NCBI GenBank assembly: GCA_023269645.1
Contig: JAHFPR010000122.1
Location: 1-6,156, forward strand
Direction: 5' to 3'
DNA length: 6,156 nucleotides
From: Alphaproteobacteria bacterium
Lineage (GTDB): Bacteria > Pseudomonadota > Alphaproteobacteria > Rickettsiales > UBA8987
The notes beneath the pieces are model-generated. The model searched no databases. It was not told the DNA's origin and saw only the letters and a program-made list of their open reading frames with translations. The position numbers and the translations under genes are program-made. This document shows, one piece after another, positions 4,921-6,156 of the stretch (position 1 is the first letter of the stretch; the number at the start of each line of letters is the position of its first letter).

Positions 4921-5319
4921 ATGTTGGAAGTTAAAGATTTTGTTAAGACGATACTCACTGAAATTAGCGCAGGAGTAAACGAGGCTTCAAAACAGGTGGA
5001 AGCAGAAAATAGTGGTACAAAAATAAATGTGGTCAGTAATAAAAGGTCAAGTTTTTGCTACAATATAACAGAAGTAAATTTTGATTTGGCAGTTACTAGC
5101 ATAGAAACAGATGCTATAAAATCAGATGGAAAAGCAGGTGCGTCTATTAAGGTATTAAGTGCGGGAGTGAATCAAGAAAAAAGCACTTCTTTTCAAAACA
5201 GTAACGTGAGCCGCATTACTTTTTCTGTTGTTTTGGGGTTTCCAGCACACAGCGAGTGGAGTCCTACAGAGCCTACATCTCTCCCACACAGGAAGCATTA
5301 TGATCAAACCATCTCCTAA
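4921..5319 (+). CDS. Small protein resembling the Trypco2 family
   Basis: A 132-residue, AT-rich gene. The order is an N-terminal helix (VKDFVKTILTEISAGVNEASKQ, about residues 4-25), a polar linker, a strand with EVNFDLAVTS (about 51-60), a Gly/Ala segment around KAGASIKVLSAGV, and a final strand VSRITFSVVLGFP. This layout, with VxFDLAVT and SRIxFSV, is what I recall of Trypco2, a small domain named for co-occurring with trypsin-like proteases in predicted conflict systems. No protease is visible here, and the assignment is from memory of the pattern. It has no signal peptide or membrane segment. The tail after LGFP (about 23 residues) has no such pattern and overlaps murC by 20 bases, so the original end may have been lost. 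Its AT-rich codons differ from murG and murC, pointing to acquisition. Confidence 0.7.
   Translation: MLEVKDFVKTILTEISAGVNEASKQVEAENSGTKINVVSNKRSSFCYNITEVNFDLAVTSIETDAIKSDGKAGASIKVLSAGVNQEKSTSFQNSNVSRITFSVVLGFPAHSEWSPTEPTSLPHRKHYDQTIS
5290..5295 (+). promoter_or_regulatory. Shine-Dalgarno AGGAAG for murC
   Basis: AGGAAG precedes ATG 5300 by four bases and fixes that start. The alternative ATG at 5354, which matches the usual family N-terminus (MPVDIGIIHFVG), has no such site. Confidence 0.55.
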
Positions 5320-6156
5320 AATCTCCACCCCCCGCCCCACGCCCGCCAAATCCATGCCGGTGGATATTGGCATCATCCATTTCGTCGGCATCGGCGGCAT
5401 CGGGATGAGCGGGATTGCGGAGATTCTGCATAACCTGGGGTATGCGGTGGCGGGGTCGGACGTGGCTGAGAATTATAATGTCGAGCGGCTGCGCAAGCTG
5501 GGCATCACCGTGCATATCGGTCAGAAGGCGGAGAATATCGAAGGCGCGGGGGTGGTGGTGAAATCCACCGCCGTGCCGAACGATAATCCGGAGATCGCGG
5601 CGGCGCGCGCGCGGCACATCCCGGTGGTAAAACGCGCGGAAATGCTCGCCGAACTCATGCGCCTGAAGGCCACGGTTTCCATCGCGGGTTCGCACGGCAA
5701 AACCACCACCACCTCCCTCACCGCGCAGGTGCTGGCGAAAGCGGGGCTGGACCCCACCGTCATTAATGGTGGCATCATCAACGCGTACGGCACGAACGCG
5801 CATCTCGGCGCGGGGGAGTGGCTGGTGGCGGAGGCCGACGAATAGGACGGAACCTTCATCAAAATCCCCTCCACCATCGGCATCGTCACGAATATTGACC
5901 CGGAGCATATGGATTACTGGGGCAGCTTCGATAATCTGAAGCAGGGCTTCCGCACCTTCATCGAGAACCTGCCGTTTTATGGGTTTGCCGTGGTGTGCGA
6001 GGATCACGAGGTGGTGAGCGAAATCGCGCGCGGCATCACGGATCGCCGGGTGATTACCTATGGCGTCACCAGCAAAAACGCCGACGTGCAGGCGAAAAAA
6101 CTCCGGCAGGATGTGCGCGGCTCCACCTTTGATGTGGCGTTTTCCCCGCGCATTGC
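5300..6156 (+). CDS. murC: UDP-N-acetylmuramate--L-alanine ligase (MurC), in-frame TAG, 3' end beyond window
   Basis: A cytoplasmic ATP-dependent ligase that adds L-alanine to UDP-MurNAc, the first step of the stem peptide and essential in walled bacteria. An 18-residue Pro/Lys-rich extension precedes MPVDIGIIHFVGIGGIGMSG. The UDP-binding loop GIGGIGMSG is at 30-38 and the ATP-binding P-loop GSHGKTTTT at 130-138. Codon 182 is TAG (5843-5845): the family has EADES-DGTF at this point and the window reads EADE-stop-DGTF, so one base (TCG to TAG) would explain it. After the stop the same frame stays open to the window end with clear MurC sequence (IVTNIDPEHMDYWG, FIENLPFYGFAVVC, DRRVITYG). The ORF up to the TAG encodes 181 residues and lacks most of the central and all of the C-terminal domain, so it cannot be functional alone. 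The C-terminal domain lies outside the window. Identity is certain; whether the TAG is real is not. Confidence 0.95.
5843..5845 (+). other. murC: In-frame amber codon within murC
   Basis: TAG stands where the serine of the conserved EADES-DGTF block is expected; C to A at 5844 is the minimal change from TCG. The frame is otherwise undamaged on both sides (181 codons before, 103 after). Confidence 0.9.

Noticed and set aside
5228..5299. Upstream extension of the murC frame
   Set aside because: It lies within the Trypco2-like gene, lacks family similarity, and AGGAAG marks the start at 5300.
5843..5845. TAG reassigned to a sense codon in this organism
   Set aside because: The GIY-YIG gene ends with TAG at normal family length, and only one in-frame TAG was found in the conserved genes, so a local event or error is more likely.
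5273..6007. 244-codon minus-strand frame opposite murC
   Set aside because: Low-complexity His/Arg/Gly-rich product lying over conserved MurC sequence; it also spans the TAG without explaining it.

Overview
The window looks like the chromosome of an alphaproteobacterium. The evidence is the adjacency of a MetRS lacking the C-terminal tRNA-binding domain to TatD, and the character of the MurG and MurC sequences (for example HEQN followed by LGRANYVLA in MurG, and NIDPEHMDYWG in MurC). I cannot place it to family. The housekeeping genes are GC-rich by eye. The stretch of about 4500-5290 and parts of the minus-strand gene are visibly more AT-rich.

Layout, left to right. First comes metG, missing its 5' end, with a short heptamer-repeat insertion in its coding sequence. 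Next is a 137-bp palindromic repeat (element C) that lies inside the reading frame of a cysteine-rich exported protein. That gene overlaps tatD by ATGA. A minus-strand acidic protein of unknown function ends against the tatD stop codon with no gap. A short AT-rich palindrome separates it from murG on the plus strand. Between murG and murC, genes that are normally neighbours in the mur/dcw cluster, sit two accessory genes: a GIY-YIG nuclease gene enclosed by two 94-bp double-hairpin elements (A and B), and a small protein that resembles the Trypco2 family. The window ends inside murC, whose frame is interrupted by one in-frame TAG.

How the genes work together. MurG and MurC are consecutive-era cell wall enzymes: MurC adds L-Ala to UDP-MurNAc, and MurG makes lipid II. 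MetG charges tRNA-Met, and TatD is a metal-dependent nuclease or hydrolase. The accessory layer is the interesting part. Elements A, B and C all begin GTCAT, end ATGAC and consist of two facing hairpins around a core. A and B form an inverted pair around a nuclease gene, which recalls the REP/RAYT arrangement but with a GIY-YIG protein in place of the transposase. Paired compensatory base changes between the A and B hairpins argue that the folded form matters. Each element also intrudes on or abuts a host gene: A supplies the murG stop codon, C supplies the N-terminal region of the exported protein, and B ends just before the ribosome binding site of the next gene.
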